From Thinopyrum elongatum (Eukaryota > Streptophyta > Magnoliopsida > Poales > Poaceae), in NCBI GenBank assembly GCA_011799875.1, contig CM022302.1, positions 102,736,237 to 102,800,236 of the forward strand: a DNA stretch of 64,000 bases, written 5' to 3'. The position numbers were made by a program, and so were the translations under genes. The notes beneath the pieces were generated by a model. The model had not been told where the DNA came from, did no database searches, and was given only the letters and a program-made list of their open reading frames with translations. This document shows, one piece after another, positions 43,236 to 54,200 of the stretch (positions are counted from its first letter, which is position 1; every line of letters starts with the position of its first letter).

Positions 43236-44160
43236 CTCCCAGCCGGGGAACAGTTTTCCCGCATTTTTTACTACCTGCTTGGCTCGAGCTCGACTCCTTT
43301 TCTTTTTGTGCACGATATGACTTCTTAATAGAGCACTCATAGTCTGAGTCCACTCTCTTCACAGCCGGCTTAGCCATATCCATAAAGTGTTTTACGACTT
43401 CCTCAGGTATTTTCTCCTTTGGTGGCGGGGGCGATTTCGGTGCAAAATGGGCCTTCACTTCGGCATCTACTGTGGCATTGGTTTCCTCGTCAGTCTTCTC
43501 GTAAGCCAACTTATTTTTGGCAGGAGGAGAGGCTTTCTTGCTTGGTGCTCTCTTCCACTTTGGAGAAGGTTGACATGCCCGAGATCGATATGGCGGACTT
43601 GCGCTGATGGGCTCCGTCTCGGGGTGGGGTGGTGGACTCGGCTGACGTGGTGGCGGACTTGGAGGAGCAGGAGTCGGCTGACACGGTAGCGGACTTGGAG
43701 GAGGAGCCGGCTAACGTGGCGGACTTGGAGGAGGAGTCGGCTGACGCGGTGGCGGACTTGGAGGAGCAGGATTCGGCTGACGCGGTGGCGGACTTGGAGG
43801 AGCAGGAGTTGGCTGACGTGGTGGCGGACTTGGAGGAGCAGGAGTCGGTGGCCTTGGAAAGACAATGCAATCCTTTCTCATAGAATGATATGGTGTATGG
43901 CGTCTCCCAGTGTGCACTCCTCGTCACCTCCAGGAAAGTCAAGCTCTAGCCCGTCATATACCGACATCACTTCATCCACCCTGACACGAGCATAGCCAGT
44001 TGGAATCGGATTGCCGTGGAAGGTTGCTTCAGGGGGATTTGTTAAAGTATAGCCGTCCGCCACCTTCATGGATATGTTCTTCACTTTCATGTGTACCTCA
44101 CAAGTTGTCGTACCTTTGATATCATCCACAGGGTATCTAGCCAGCAGTGCATCATCGGCC
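43236..44160 (-). pseudogene. CACTA-2 second protein: proline-rich middle region (frameshifted)
   Basis: Reading upstream on the minus strand: DIKGTTTCEVHMKVKNISMK and GYTLTNPPEATFHGNPIP, then a frameshift near 43900, then KDCIVFPRPP and repeated PPSPPPRQPTPA units (43636-43850), then EETNATVDAEVKAHFAPKSP and EKESSSSQAGSKKCGKTVPR. This links the DNA-binding-like part to the protease domain. The repeats are an array of about six 30-36-bp units. At least one stop lies inside the array. Confidence 0.65.
43636..43850. repeat. Proline-rich coding tandem repeat
   Basis: About six units of 30-36 bp around GCGGACTTGGAGGAG. Unit lengths stay multiples of three, so the reading frame is kept. The minus strand encodes PPSPPPRQPTPA; the plus strand is open by chance. 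Confidence 0.85.
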
Positions 44161-45622
44161 TATGTGGAACCCACGCTGCTTTTCAGCATAGATGGGACGA
44201 TGCTATAAAATGCTGGATCTGCTGCTGCTGCAGCTGCTGAGACGCCCTTTCCTGGCTAAGTGAGTCGATCTGCTCCTGCTGCCAAATGAAAGCGCGTTCC
44301 AACTCCGCGTGCTTTGATTCTACCAGTTGAAGGCGGACTGCTTCCTCTTTCCTCTGCTCATCCTCCAGCTTCCTCTTCTCCTCCTACTATTGCTTCTTTC
44401 TCGCACGGCTTTTGTATGTGGCGTTCCAATCTGCAAACCACTCAAACCACGGAACAACGTCTTTGCCTCGTGTTCATCCCGGGTGTTCAGGATTCTTTAG
44501 GGCGCGCGTAAGCTCGTCGTTCTCTCTGTCGGGCTTGAATGCCCCCGTTCAAGCCTCTTCTATTGCAACAAGTAAAGCGTTGAAGGCTTCTTTAAGACTT
44601 GCCCGCTCGATAACCAGCCCTGTCTTCGGGTCCAACTTCCCCCCATCAGCATAAAACCAAGTCCTGCACCTGTCGGGCCAACTCAATGTAACTGGAATGA
44701 CCCCTGCAGCAATCATGTGTTCCTCAGCTAGATCCCACTTAGGCCGGGCTACCTGGTAGCCACCTAGCCCCAGCCGATGGTGCCACTTCTTTTTCGCAGC
44801 ATTAATCTTGTTTATTCTGGACCGTTCCTTAGCTGCTTCCGATTCCTTGAACTTCACGAAAGATTCCCATTGATCTCCTACCTTCTCCAATGCTCCCTTG
44901 AATGCTGGAGTCTGCTTTTCGTCTGCTTTGTACTTGGTCCATATTATTTTCTTGTGGTTGCAGAATGCTATCACCATCTTCTTAAGAGCACTCTTCCTGA
45001 CTTTCTCCCGTTCTGCATCTGTCAAATGATCTGGTAGGGTGAAACGTGACATGAGCGATTCCCAAAGCAGATCTTTTGCTCTTTCGAAGACAAAACTAAC
45101 TCCTTCATCTCCCTTTGCTGGCTTATTCCATTCTTGAATGGAGATCGGGATTTGGTCCCTGACAATAACTCCGCACTGATGAGTAAATTTGTCCGCATTC
45201 GCTTTAGGATCAAGCAGATCACCATTTGGTTTGATGGCATCAATGTTGTACTTTACGCCAGCCTGCAACCTTTTGGCCGGGCCTCGTACTGCCCTGTTTG
45301 TAGAAAATTTGCTTGATCCGGAGGGCAAAAAGAAGAAAGATCAATTCGTTAATATATATATATATATACAAATCAATTAATACATGTAATGATCACCAGA
45401 TGCCTTATATAAATATACCTCGCCAGTCCTTGTTATTTGAAGAACATTTCCTTCGTCATCACTGTTGTGGCCTTCATCTATTCGTTCGTCTTCATCAAAT
45501 ATCATATCCTCACTGGAATTTTTCAGATATTGCGAGCCGTCATCTTCAGGTTCATTGTCGGGGCTCGGGGAGCGTATGATGTCGAACATGGTCTATTCTC
45601 CGTCTCTGCCGGTATCGTCCAT
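44161..45622 (-). pseudogene. CACTA-2 second protein: Ptta/En/Spm-like region (several stops)
   Basis: The start codon is probably at 45622 (MDDTGRDGE, then an in-frame TAG), followed by MFDIIRSPSPDNEPEDDGSQ and an acidic stretch to a GTATAT donor at 45418. The next exon (from about 45327) has AKRLQAGVKYNIDAIKPNGD, FTHQCGVIVRDQIPISIQEW, LWESLMSRFTLPDHLTDAER and AAKKKWHHRLGLGGYQVARP, resembling plant transposase Ptta/En/Spm (PF03004). Stops near 44547, 44480 and 44390 occur in frame within otherwise continuous sequence (PDRENDELTRALKNPEHPG, KHAELERAFIWQQEQIDSLS) and look like CGA or CAG turned to stops. In En/Spm the matching protein binds subterminal repeats. Confidence 0.7.
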
Positions 45623-45689
45623 AGCTTAACTAATCCAGAAGAAAGATAACACAATTTAGTATTCAAATTAGAATGCAATCAATAAGGAA

Positions 45690-45955
45690 AAACTGAATCA
45701 TATTAGATAATATGCATCTCGAATAATAACACTAGCTAATACATCTCAAATAATCCAGATAATATGCATCATCGAATATAATCTCGAATACATCGTCTCG
45801 AATATTATCGAATAATATAATCTCAAATACATCGTATCGAATATTATCGAATATAATCTCGAATACATCTCGAGTATTATCACTAATACATCTCAAATAT
45901 TATCGTATATATAACATCACTAGCTAATACAGATCGAATATTATTGAAGAATCTA
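45690..45955. repeat. AT-rich TCGAATA-type degenerate repeats
   Basis: Repeated (A)TCTCGAATA(C/T)AT and TATTATCGAATA words cover about 260 bp inside the CACTA-2 gene, probably an intron. The unit length is irregular. Confidence 0.75.
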
Positions 45956-46361
45956 GTTCACTCGCAGTTCCTGAGGCGCGGGCGGTGGACACCCAAAGAG
46001 AAGGAACCATCATAGGATCATAGCTCGGGTGAGATCCCTGAAGAACCTGCCAGGTATTGGAGAACCTGACGTCCAACGCAACCATGTAGCAACGGACGTG
46101 CTCGTCCTCCTCCCTGACACGGTGACGTACCACCTCCGCGGGGGTCGGCTACCTCCGCACCGAATGTGGCCCACGCGGCCGCCACCAAAGAAGCTCTGGG
46201 TCGACGACGGGAGCCCAGTTCCTCACCAAGCTGTGCGCCCCGGAAGGTAGCACCTCCCAGTGCCAGCCCGGCGGAGCCCAATCCCGGACATGGCGCCTCT
46301 GAAGCAGGTCGTCGCCAACGAGTCGACGACGAGGATACAGGCCTGGCATCGTCCTAGCCAA
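45956..46361 (-). pseudogene. CACTA-2 gene, probable first coding exon
   Basis: The minus-strand sequence has an ATG at 46361 and a second at about 46349 (MPGLYPRRRLVGDDLLQRRH), then VRDWAPPGWHWEVLPSGAHS, LVRNWAPVVDPELLWWRPRG, RVREEDEHVRCYMVALDVRF and SNTWQVLQGSHPSYDPMMVP, ending near 45960. Reading it as one piece needs only the joining of overlapping frames. I recall similar peptides upstream of the second ORF in Triticeae CACTA elements. No domain is recognised. Confidence 0.5.
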
Positions 46362-46365
46362 AAAA

Positions 46366-46905
46366 TGTTTCTATGCAAATTTAACATTTTTTTTAAATGC
46401 TTGACTATGATTTTTGTAATTCTTGTTCACTTGATTTTGCAAATACATGACAAACTTTTGCAAATACAACATTAAAATATTTTTTCTATACAACTTTTTT
46501 CTATCCAAAATTTTTCTATACTATGATGATACAACATTAAAAGTATAAAAAACTAAAAAATAGAAGAAAAAAAACTAGCTAGTGAAAAAGAAACAATCTA
46601 TGCAAATTCCACCATTCATCTACAAATACATACATACATTGTATACATACATACATACATACATATGCATATATATACATATGAAAAAGAAACAATAATC
46701 TATGGAAAAAATTGCCGGAGAAAGAGGGGGCGGCGAGCTCACAGCGGGCGAGATTGAGGCCGGCGATGGTGGGGTCGATCGAGGCCGATGCTGGGCGGCA
46801 TCAACGGGGCTCGGCCAGTGAGGCGAGGCGCGGACGCGCGGCGTCGCGGGGAGGAGGCGCGGCACGGGCGGCTGGCGTCGATCGGGGCTCGGGGAAGGAG
46901 GTGGC
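46366..46905 (-). other. CACTA-2 non-coding region up to gypsy-A
   Basis: AT-rich with a (CATA)n microsatellite at about 46627-46682, then abruptly GC-rich (46720-46905). Together with 56912-57013 this was continuous before gypsy-A inserted. ORFs in the GC-rich part are not convincing. Confidence 0.5.
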
Positions 46906-47378
46906 CGTCGGTGTCAAAACCGGCAGATCTCGGGTAGGGGGGCCCAAGCTGTGTGTCAAAGGATTGATGGTAACAATGTACAATGGGGACACGATGTTTA
47001 CCCAGGTACGGGCCCTCTTAATGGAGGTAAAACCCTACGTCCTGCTTGATTGTATTTGATGAGTATAGGGGTTACAAGAGTTGATCTACCTCGAGATCGT
47101 AATGGCTAAACCCTAGCTGTCTAGCCTATGATTATTCTAATGGCCTCTACGGACTAAACCCTCCGGTTTATATACACACCTGAGGGGCCCAGGGTCGTAC
47201 AAAGTCGGTTTACAGAGGAAGGAAAGAGTACATCCGGACACCAAACTTGCCATCCACGCATACAGGAGTCCCACCCAGACACGGGGGATAGTCTTCTGCT
47301 TTATCTTCACGGCCCATCAGTCCGGCCCATATCGAATAGACCGGACACCCGAGGACCCCCTAATCCAGGACTACCTCA
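46906..47378 (-). repeat. Gypsy-A 3' LTR
   Basis: 473 bp; plus-strand start CGTCGGTGTCAAAACCGGC, end GGACTACCTCA. A TATATAAACCGG box (minus) lies around 47168-47178. Confidence 0.9.
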
Positions 47379-47391
47379 GAAGCCCCCGAAC
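47379..47391 (-). other. Gypsy-A polypurine tract
   Basis: The minus strand reads TTCGGGGGCTTC directly before the 3' LTR, which fixes the minus orientation. Confidence 0.65.
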
Positions 47392-47605
47392 TTGCCTTCA
47401 AGGACGATACAGTATCCGGCTTATGTCTTCGGCTTTGCAAGGCGGGTTCTTCATCATACTCTGGATTAACGACAGTCCGATTTTGACCTCCATGTTCTAC
47501 CTTTATGATTCCTCCCTGTCATCGCCTCGATTTCCACGCATCAGGCGAATGTGAACAGTCCATAATTTTTTACAAATAAGCCCCTCATCATGCAAGGGTG
47601 GTATC

Positions 47606-47614
47606 TATATAAGG
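47606..47614 (+). promoter_or_regulatory. TATA box for the gypsy-A antisense gene
   Basis: TATATAAGG lies 78 bp before the plus-strand ATG at 47684. Gypsy-C has a similar TATAAGG (63699) about 115 bp before its corresponding ATG, which supports a real promoter. Confidence 0.6.
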
Positions 47615-47683
47615 AGGTTAGATCTCCTAATGCGATCCCATATCGCGCAAAGAGCATCAAACCAAACCACAAAAAATCAAAAC

Positions 47684-50417
47684 ATGGCGAGCACTCCTAG
47701 CTCTTCCTCGCGCCCGCATGTCCCTCAAATGGGTGATTGGCGAAGCTACTTAGTGTCTCACCTTCAGCTGAATCGACTTCAGACACAGGGATATCTCCCT
47801 CCCGCAGATCTAGTCTCCGTGCGGGCGGGATTGGCCTCGATTGGCAATGATGTGCTAGCAGAGAACTTCTCCAATCCCAACAAGGAGGAGAGGGTGTGCT
47901 TCGTCTCATTTCTTCTGAGGGGCTTAGGATTCCCGATCCACCCCTTCCTTAGAGGTCGATTAGAATTCTATGGGATCCAGCTGCACAACCTCACACCAGG
48001 TTCTATTCTGCACATTTCTGGTTTTGTCGCTCTCTGCGAACTATTCTTAGGCTGCGAGGCTCATTTTGAACTATGGAGAAAGTTATTTTGCCTCATCCCT
48101 CATCATCAAGGGGGTTCTATATTTAAAGTGGGCGGCGCCGAAGTATGGCGCATGGCCGGATCAGGTAACCTCGTCGGAACTCCCAAGAAGGCATCCGAAG
48201 AATGGGCTTCGGAGTGGTTTTATATCGAGGATGTTCCCCTTTCGGACCCAGTTCGACGTGGACTTCCCGAATTCTCCAGTGCTCCTTTAAAGAAACGCCT
48301 CAACTGGAGCCCCCAGAGCCCCAAAGAAGAAGACAGTGCGGAAGTAAAGAGGTTGGTCAGCAAGGTCAGGTTACTTGCCCATTCCGGACTCTCGATAATC
48401 GTAGTCATGGCTATCGCGATAAAGCGATGCATCCAGCCCCTTTAGTCCAGAGTGACCCCTTTATGGTGTTACAACGGAGAGGACGACGCATCTCGCTATA
48501 GGCGCGAGGGCCCGGATACCCCCACCGCTCTGGCCGCCATTCTGGCTGATCTTTATAAGGGGGAGAAAGAAGAATTCCTCCGTTTAAATTGTCGGGAAGG
48601 TTTCCCCATGTATAAACCCATTGAATGGGTGAGTTTTTTGATTATCAGCATTGTCCTACCTCATTATCGAGGCATACTAATTGAATTGTTCTTGTCGTCT
48701 TTAAAACAGACATGGAGGAAAGTCGTCGAAAATGCGCACTGCCCCTCCCCACAACCAGAGGACTATGCTCACCACGAAGATACTGGCCTCTGCGAGGATC
48801 CGGATATATTTATAGAGTTTGACAATGGAGTCTTTTATCAAGAAAGCCTTGACGGTTCGGAAGTGGCCATATGGCCGACTATCCCGACCTTCTCCCTTTC
48901 TCTAAGGTAAGTATTCGGTAATCATCCTCAGAAAGAGGAGTCCCCACTTGCACCTCACCCATCACACTGAATTGTGCTTTATAGGATCGGCGCTCGGCAA
49001 GCCGTACTCCATCGAGGGCGGCCCCTAGGAAGGTAGCATCTGTGCAGGGTGAGCCTTCAAAATGAAAGGAAACCGGTCCTTTCATTAAAGAGGTATAACC
49101 TTTAATATATGCCTAGGGCGAGCCTTCAAAATGAAAGGAAACCGGTCCCTTCAAAATGAAAGGGCAAGCCGTACTCCATCGAGAGCGTCGTCGAACCCCC
49201 TCCTTCATCAAAGAGGTATAACCTTTAATATATGCCTAGGCATAAAACCAGATTGTCATATTTCTCCTCCCATCTTATTCCAAGAGGAGCACATGGCGAA
49301 CCGTGTCCAAAATCCCTGTTAGCCGACCATCACTTAATCTGGCGCCGGGCTCATCAACCAAGACAAGAGCCAATACGGATGCAGCGCCAACTCATCCGCC
49401 TCATGAAGATTTGGATGATGTATCCATCACAAATTCCGAAGTAGAGAGCGTGATGAATCATCGACGACTGAAAGAGACCATGCGTACTCTAGTTTTTATG
49501 GAGAAAGAATTTAATGCCCTCAGCACCGTGGATGCATATATCCGAGCCACCCGGGACGGACTTGCTGGAGTTGCCCACCTGTTTTCGAAAGATATGCAGG
49601 TAATGGTTTGTGTAAATTTAATAGATATATGCCAGTAGCCCCCGAGACTTGAAGCGGTTTAGGCCAACCGATTTAAGGATCGTTATGACCGCAGGTCCTC
49701 AAAGAGAAGAACAACACACTGTCCCAGGAGCTTGAAACGAGCCGAACAAAGCTAAACGCCGCCAACATAGATCTAGAAGAACTGAAGAAGGTCACGATGA
49801 CCATTGATCAAAAGAACAAACTGGAGGAGGAAAATGATAAGCAAGCCGAAGAGATAAAGAGCTTAAAGGCTCAATTATCGGACGCTCAAAAAGAGAATAA
49901 AAAGTTAAAAGGTGGCATATTCAGTATGACCTTTGAACCATCCAAGTTGCTCATATTATCCCGTAATTCGGAGTGTTATAATGCTGCTCTTGCAGGTCTA
50001 TTAACCGGGCGTCATGAAGAAGAAGTATCCGGATTCCGAGGCGATGTTTTAAAAGAGCTTTCCATAGTGCATGAGCGAGCCCGGAAAGCCATGAGAAGTA
50101 TGGTAAAGGCCTTATGGCCATCTGATGCCCCTCCAGAAAGTATGGAGGGGTTGGCAAACCTGTTCAAAGGTGCCCGATGCCATTTTGAGCTATGGAAGAC
50201 GTCAGTATGCTGGGAAGGTGCACAAGAGGCATGGGCAATGGTGAAGATGCGCTACACCGGGCTTGATCCGAATCGCATGGCCCGAGTTGGACCGCAGGGA
50301 CCGGACAGAAAAGTGATTCCCGTGAACTTGGTATATGACCAAGTGATGATAGCTGCGAAATATTCGCAAGAAGACTGTAGCTTAAGCAGTCTTATAGATG
50401 ACATAGATAAAGAGTAG
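47684..50417 (+). pseudogene. Gypsy-A antisense accessory gene: PF04195-like region plus coiled coil, spliced
   Basis: Transcribed opposite to pol. The first exon from 47684 has WRSYLVSHLQLNRLQTQGYL, ERVCFVSFLLRGLGFPIHPF, LEFYGIQLHNLTPGSILHIS and FVALCELFLGCEAHFELWRK, the 'putative gypsy type transposon' pattern. TAG 48443-48445 (probably CAG) breaks it; the frame continues to donor GAATGG/GTGAGT (48628). An 81-bp intron ends TTTAAAACAG (48709). Later exons hold ETMRTLVFMEKEFNALSTVD and VAHLFSKDMQ/GTAATG, then a coiled coil (EKNNTLSQELETSRTKLNAA, EIKSLKAQLSDAQKENKKLK), ending FRGDVLKELSIVHERARKAM and IDDIDKE at 50417. Function unknown. The antisense gene of gypsy-1 has the same layout. Confidence 0.78.
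48990..49245 (+). repeat. Imperfect duplication inside the gypsy-A antisense gene
   Basis: GCAAGCCGTACTCCATCGAG occurs at 48999 and again at 49165. GAGCCTTCAAAATGAAAGG occurs near 49051 and 49122. AGAGGTATAACCTTTAATAT occurs near 49090 and 49214. The segment has been locally duplicated and shuffled, probably across an intron. Confidence 0.8.
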
Positions 50418-51232
50418 GCATTCGATTCAATGTATCAATGTACTTTATCATCGAACTTATCTCCAACTGAACTTGTCAAAATTTGTCATCGCAGGCCTTC
50501 GGCTTCAACCTCCAAACCAAGAAGTTGGAGTGTTTCCGGATACCATGTTAGAATGTAATAGACATTCGTTATGTCCGGAAACCAGGCAATCCGGTCATGT
50601 TGCTCAAACAGACAAAATTTGTACGGGGAGTTATGTTATATTACTTTTTAACGTAAGAAACGTCTTCCAGGGAAAATAGTTCCGTTAAGGGTTCCTTTCG
50701 TTGGGTCGGCATGCTTAAGTATGCATGCCTAGGCTTTGATCCGAGTTACGGGCAGCCTATCCCGTATTTGTTAGAAGAATTACACAAATGTAAATAATCT
50801 GTCGTTGCTTGCCGACCAATTATTCTCTTAAGAACGCTAGCTTTCGGCTTCACCCGTCTGAGGTACAGATTCGGAGTACCCGGTTGTAACAATCGCAGAG
50901 GTGCTCCCTTTACACCCTAGCCGAACAATTGGGAACGTAGGGTAAAAACACAGGAGCGAGGCAACCCGGCTTGGCAAAAACTTAACTCATAGTGGTGCAT
51001 ATAATGTCAAAAGATGTATAGAACAAACGACATAAACAATGTAAGCAACAAGCTTTTAGTAATAAGCTTCATCAAAGAAGCCCCCAGTTATAGTGGGGTG
51101 TATACATTTAAAGATGTGTACCCCTAACAGTTCGGTAGATCCGAACATACCCTGGGAGAAAAGAAGGAAAAAATAAAAAAGAAGAGGAGAAACAAGGAAC
51201 CTAATCAAAAAAGAAAAAAGGATGCGACCGAA
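50418..51232. other. Gypsy-A spacer between the antisense gene and integrase
   Basis: AT-rich non-coding; should contain the convergent 3' ends of the two transcripts. GAAGCCCCC near 51078 resembles the 3' LTR polypurine tract. Nothing else is recognised. Confidence 0.5.
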
Positions 51233-54200
51233 CTATCCGTAGAATCGTCGGAGCCGAGCAGCGTTCCATGGATTTGGCTCAAGGCGATTATTCGATGCGT
51301 TACGAAGGCGATAGGCTCCTCCTGTGAGAACTTCATCTATGATGAAGGGGCCCTCCCATGTCGGTTTGAGCTTATCCTTCTTTTTCTCTGGGAGACGCAA
51401 GACGAGTTCGCTAACATTATAAGTCTTGGCCCGCACTTCTCTGCTTTGGTATCGCCTGGCCTGTTGTTGATAAAGTGTGGAATGGGCTTATGCAATATCA
51501 CGCTCCTCTTCGAGAGCGTCTAGGTCGTCCTGCCGATCGAGCTCGGCTTCTCGCTCTTCGTACATGCGCACTCGAGGTGAGTCATGAATAATGTCGCACG
51601 GTAGAACAGCTTCCGCGTCGTACACCATGAAGAAAGGTGTATATCCGGTTCCGGTTAGGTGTAGTCCGCAGCCCCCAGAGCATGGAATCGAGTTCCTCAA
51701 CCCATTGTTTATCTGACTCCCATAGGGAGCGCACCAATCGGGGTTTGATGCCGCTCATTATCAGGCCATTGGCCCGTTCAACCTGACCGTTTATTTGAGG
51801 GTGGTAGATGGATGCATAGTCGAGTTTAATGCCCAATTTAGCACACCAATTTTTCACCTCATCAGCTGTGAAATTGGAGCCATTGTCAGTGCTGATACTA
51901 TGCGGGACACCATAACGGTGTACCACGCCGGATATAAAGTCAATCACTAGTCCTGCTTCAGCCGTTTTGATTGCTTTGGCCTCTATCCACTTAGTGAATT
52001 TATCCACCATAACCAGTAAATATTTCTTTTTATGGCTTCCCCCTTTAAGGGGTCCGACCATATCGAGCCCCCAGACCGCAAAGGGCCAAGTAATGGGGAT
52101 TGTTCTTAAGGCGGTGGGAGGCATATGACTTTGATTGGCAAAAAGCTGACATCCCACACAACGCTAGACAAGGGCTTGTGCGTCTGCTCGGGCCGTTGGC
52201 TAGAAAAAACCTGTCCGGGAAGCTTTGCTTACGAAGGCCCGAGCTGCGGCGTGATGGCTGCCCAGACCAGCATGTATTTCAGCCAAGAGTTGTTGTCCCT
52301 CCTCTTCGGAGATACACCTTTGGAGAACTCCGGTAGTGCTTTTCTTGTACAGTTCACCTTCGTGAACTTTATAGGCTTTAGAACGCCGAACTATGCGACG
52401 GGCCTCATTTTGATCATCAGGAAGCTCCTCCCTATTAAGGTAGGCTAGGAAGGGTTCAGTCCATGGAGCATTAACGGCCATGATCTCATGAGCAGAGGGT
52501 GTTATTTCGGTATCCGAACCCCCGATGATACCTGCATCATGTTCGGCTGATGGGGGTGTAATCAGGTCCGTACTTGCGTCTCCGCTCTCGCCCTGCCATA
52601 GCACGGATGGCTTGAAGAGCCTTTCCACGAAGGTATTAGGCGGGACGGGGTCGCGCTTGGCGCCCATGCGAGCGAGTATATCCGCTGCCTGGTTACTGTC
52701 TCTAGCGACGTGATGAAATTCGAGCCCCTCGAACCGAGCTGATATTTTTAATACGACGTTTCGATATGCCGCCATTTTTGGATCTTTTGAATCGAACTCT
52801 CCATTTACCTGAGATATTGCGAGGTTCGAATCGCTGCGTACCTCTAGGCGTTGTATGCCCATGGAGACAGCCATGCGGAGACCATGTAGAAGTGCCTCGT
52901 ATTCGGCTGCGTTATTGGAGTCCGTATACATGATTTGCAACACATAGCGGACTGTGTCCCCCGTAGGGGATGTCAAGATGACGCCAGCCCCCAGTCCAGC
53001 TAGCGTTTTAGGACCGTCGAAGTACATGATCCAATTGGAGTAGGAACAGTACTCTTTGGGGAGCTCGGCTTCCGTCCACTCTACGATGAAGTCGGCCAGC
53101 ACCTGAGATTTAATAGCTCGGCGTGGCTTGTATGTTATTTCAAATGGTAAGAGCTCAATGGCCCATTTAGCTATGCGTCCAGTGGCGTCCCTGTTATTTA
53201 TAATGTCGTTAAGTAGTACTTCGGATGCCACCGTGATCGAACACTATTGAAAATAGTGTTGGAGTTTTTGGGATGCCATAAAGACCGCGTAAGCTATCTT
53301 TTGGTAGTGAGGGTATCGGGATTTGCAGGGTTTAAGGACCTCCGATACGTAATACACTGGATTTTGGATGGGGAATTTATGTCCCTCTTCCCCTCGCTCG
53401 ACGACGAGTACGGCGCTCACTACCTGGTGAGTTGCGGAGATATAAAGCAGCATAGGCTCGCCAACACTTGGGGCGGCTAGGATTGGATTGGCTGCTAATA
53501 TGATTTTTATTTCTTCCAATCCGGCCGTGGCCGCTTCCGTCCATTCAAAGTTGTCGGTGCGTCTGAGCAGTCTATAAAGTGGTAACGCTTTTTCTCCTAA
53601 TCTGGAGATAAAGCGGCTCAAGGCCGCTATGCACCCTGCTAGCTTTTGGACCTGTTTAGGTCTGTTGGCGTAGCCAATTGAAACAAGGCTCGGATTTTAG
53701 CTGGGTTTGCTTCAATTCCTCTATGGGAGACAATGAACCCTAATAGCTTTCCGGCTGGAACACCGAAGACGCATTTTTTCGGATTGAGTCGTATGTTCGG
53801 AGGTTGTCAAATGTGAGGTGGAGATCGTCCACCAATGATTCGACGTGCTTGGTCTTGATGACCACGTCGTCCACATATGCTTCTGGTATCTTGCCGATTT
53901 GTTTTTCCAAGCATGTTTGAATCATGAGTTGGTAAGTGGCACCAGCGTTTTTGAGCCCAAAAGGCATAGTGTTGAAACAGAAAGGCCCATACGGGGTGAT
54001 GAATGCCATTGCGACCTGGTCGGGCTCCTTCATTTTAATCTGATGGTATCCGGAGTAAGCGTCGAGGAAACACAATGAGTCGTGTCCCGCGGTCGCATCA
54101 ATAATCTGGTCAATGCGGGGCAATGGGAAAGGGTCTTTAGGGCAAGCCTTATTGAGGTCTTTGAAATCGACACAAAGGCGCCAAGATTTGTCCTTCTTCG

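Noticed and set aside
43629..43883. Plus-strand ORF with DLEEQESADAVA repeats
   Set aside because: It is the reverse strand of the proline-rich repeat of the CACTA-2 protein.
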